A stretch of DNA of 64,000 nt from CAVPOO01 sp963707015 (lineage in GTDB: Bacteria; Pseudomonadota; Gammaproteobacteria; Thiohalobacterales; Thiohalobacteraceae), in the NCBI GenBank assembly GCA_963707015.1, contig CAVPOO010000001.1, positions 186,001 through 250,000 of the forward strand. Direction: 5' to 3'. The notes under the pieces are model-generated. The model did no database searches, was not told the DNA's origin, and saw nothing but the letters and a program-made list of their open reading frames with translations. Position numbers and translations under genes: made by a program. Shown piece after piece: positions 62,469 through 64,000 of this stretch (position 1 is the first letter of the stretch; each line of letters starts with the position of its first letter).

Positions 62469-64000
62469 TTACGCTGCACCCTTGAGGACTACTGACTCCA
62501 CGGCACCGACGACGTTCTCCACGGTGAATCCGAAATACTTGAACAGCTCGCCTGCTGGTGCAGATTCACCAAATCTGTCGATTCCGATCACCTTGCCGTT
62601 GAGACCGACATACTTGAGCCAGTAGTCGCTGACCCCTGCCTCAATGGCAACGCGGCTGGTCACTGCAGAAGGCAAGACCGACTCCCGGTAGGATTGTTCC
62701 TGGGCGTCGAAAGTGTCGGTCGATGGCATGGATACAACCCGCACATTCTTGCCCTTGCTGGACAGTTCGCTCGCAGCGTCCATCGCCAACGCGACCTCGG
62801 AACCGGTTGCGATGATGATTGCATCCGGTGTCCCGATAGAATCTTTCAAGATATAGCCACCCCGCGTGATGCCATCAATCTGCGCATCAGTACGCACCTG
62901 ATGCGGCAAATTCTGGCGCGAGAAAATCAACGAGATCGGACCGTTACGGCGTTCAACCGCCACCCTCCACGCTACCGCAGATTCCACGGCATCGCAGGGT
63001 CGCCACACGGACATGTTGGGAATCATACGCAGCGTTGCCGTCTGCTCAATTGGCTGGTGGGTCGGACCGTCCTCACCCAGGCCTATTGAATCATGGGTGT
63101 AGACAAAGACAGTCGGGACCTTCATGAGCGCCGCCATGCGCAACGCATTCCGCGCATACTCCGAAAACATAAGGAAAGTAGCGCCATATGGGATAAACCC
63201 GCCATGCAACGCAATCCCATTCATGATGGCAGACATGCCAAATTCGCGCACGCCGTAGTAGACGTAATTACCGTCTGACACGGTATTCGAGAGCCCCTTC
63301 GAACCGGACCAGATAGTCAGGTTGGAGCCCGCAAGGTCCGCCGAACCGCCCAGCAACTCCGGCAATTCGGGCCCATAGCCGTTCAACGCATTCTGTGACG
63401 CCTTACGGCTGGCAATGGTTTCGCCCTTCGCATCGACGGATTTGATGAATTCCGCTGCCGTCGCTGCCCAATCTGCAGGCAGTTCGCCTGCCATGCGGCG
63501 CTCGAATTCTGCGGCGAGATTCGGGTGCGCTGCCCTGTAGCTAGAGAATTTCTCATTCCAGGCTGCTTCCACCTTTGCGCCCTTATCCTTTGCGTCCCAA
63601 CCGGCATAGATCTCATCGGGGATCACAAACGGAGCATAATTCCAGCCAAGGTTTTCCCGGGCAGCCGTAACCTCGTCGTCACCGAGCGGTGCACCATGGC
63701 AGTCATGACTGCCGCACAGATTCGGCGCACCATAACCAATGACGGTCTTGCAGCATATCATGCTCGGCTTGTCGTTAACTGAGTGCGCCTCCCTGATGGC
63801 CTTGCGCACGGCTTCCGGATCATGCCCGTCAACATCGCGCACCACGTGCCAGTTATAGGCTTCAAAACGCTTCGGTGTGTCATCTGTGAACCAGCCCTCG
63901 ACATGGCCGTCAATCGAGATGCCATTGTCATCATAGAACGCAATCAGTTTACCCAGACCCAACGTCCCAGCGAGCGAACAGGTCTCATGCGAAATACCTT
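62469..64000 (-). CDS. tkt: Transketolase, partial (N-terminus beyond window)
   Basis: About 510 codons are visible, open to the window edge, starting in GISHETCSLAGTLGLGKLIA and IAFYDDNGISIDGHVEGWF (thiamine-diphosphate region). DSIGLGEDGPTHQPIEQTAT, the Glu-containing pyrimidine-domain motif, and RFGESAPAGELFKYFG near the end are typical. It transfers two-carbon units in the pentose phosphate and Calvin pathways. It is upstream of gap by 53 nt and is the first visible gene of the carbon operon. Confidence 0.97.
   Translation of the reverse strand, partial: GISHETCSLAGTLGLGKLIAFYDDNGISIDGHVEGWFTDDTPKRFEAYNWHVVRDVDGHDPEAVRKAIREAHSVNDKPSMICCKTVIGYGAPNLCGSHDCHGAPLGDDEVTAARENLGWNYAPFVIPDEIYAGWDAKDKGAKVEAAWNEKFSSYRAAHPNLAAEFERRMAGELPADWAATAAEFIKSVDAKGETIASRKASQNALNGYGPELPELLGGSADLAGSNLTIWSGSKGLSNTVSDGNYVYYGVREFGMSAIMNGIALHGGFIPYGATFLMFSEYARNALRMAALMKVPTVFVYTHDSIGLGEDGPTHQPIEQTATLRMIPNMSVWRPCDAVESAVAWRVAVERRNGPISLIFSRQNLPHQVRTDAQIDGITRGGYILKDSIGTPDAIIIATGSEVALAMDAASELSSKGKNVRVVSMPSTDTFDAQEQSYRESVLPSAVTSRVAIEAGVSDYWLKYVGLNGKVIGIDRFGESAPAGELFKYFGFTVENVVGAVESVVLKGAA

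Overview
The window reads as a chromosomal segment of a gammaproteobacterium that probably lives as a sulfur-oxidising chemolithoautotroph (Chromatiales/Ectothiorhodospiraceae-like). Three things point there. Core gene order follows gammaproteobacteria: coaX-birA, rplM-rpsI, coq7, speD, OsmC-crp, trpCDG, trpE-gph-rpe. The CRP is close to Pseudomonas Vfr. A Qmo/Hdr electron-transfer operon of the dissimilatory sulfur pathway lies near a MoxR-type ATPase/VWA pair and a tkt-gap-pgk-pyk-fba carbon operon. No phage, CRISPR array or intact transposase was seen.

Layout. 1-3.3 kb: SPOR-domain protein (cut by the window edge), coaX, birA and a CBS-pair protein. 3.6-6.2 kb: two tandem paralogous porins, each with its own sigma70-like promoter and terminator. 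6.5-8.4 kb: tRNA-Gln, rpsI-rplM and a 2Fe-2S thioredoxin-like ferredoxin. 8.6-20.5 kb: coq7, speD, VOC protein, DUF885 protein, OsmC, crp, then the tryptophan genes, gph and rpe. 20.6-24.6 kb: hydrolase, CopD-like membrane protein, djlA, DUF6763-type small protein, nfi and a 74-aa protein. 24.6-28.5 kb: a tightly overlapping minus-strand series (ketohexokinase-like kinase, Rieske protein, a deleted bile-acid-symporter remnant, ABC ATPase, ABC permease), preceded by a chimeric remnant of a spermidine-synthase-like gene fused to the tail of an AmmeMemoRadiSam radical-SAM gene. 29-34 kb: one 1650-residue protein combining two cyclic-nucleotide domains, rhodanese, a huge coiled coil, a membrane span and an FGE-like domain. 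34.5-41.4 kb: HU-like protein, FKBP-type PPIase, GspB-GspA, small proteins, a hydrolase and the second half of a split class II ribonucleotide reductase. 41.5-46.1 kb: NrdJ large part with two NrdR-box-like palindromes upstream, then about 1.8 kb of decayed DNA with a repeat element. 46.2-55.7 kb: a methyltransferase-VWA fusion and a CbbQ/NorQ-type AAA+ ATPase, divergent from qmoA-qmoB-hdrC-hdrB. 55.8-64 kb: srkA, a MITE-like element, and the fba-pyk-pgk-gap-tkt operon.

How it fits together. Qmo/Hdr would couple APS reductase to the quinone pool. The central carbon operon supplies Calvin/gluconeogenic enzymes, although no RubisCO or APS reductase gene lies in the window. The AAA+/VWA pair is the kind of machine that activates metal enzymes; its fusion to a SAM-methyltransferase domain and its divergent position next to qmo make it the best candidate here for an undescribed system. 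Two neighbouring loci show gene-internal deletions that leave recognisable ends, and two short inverted-repeat families appear, so the accessory stretches have been recently reshaped.
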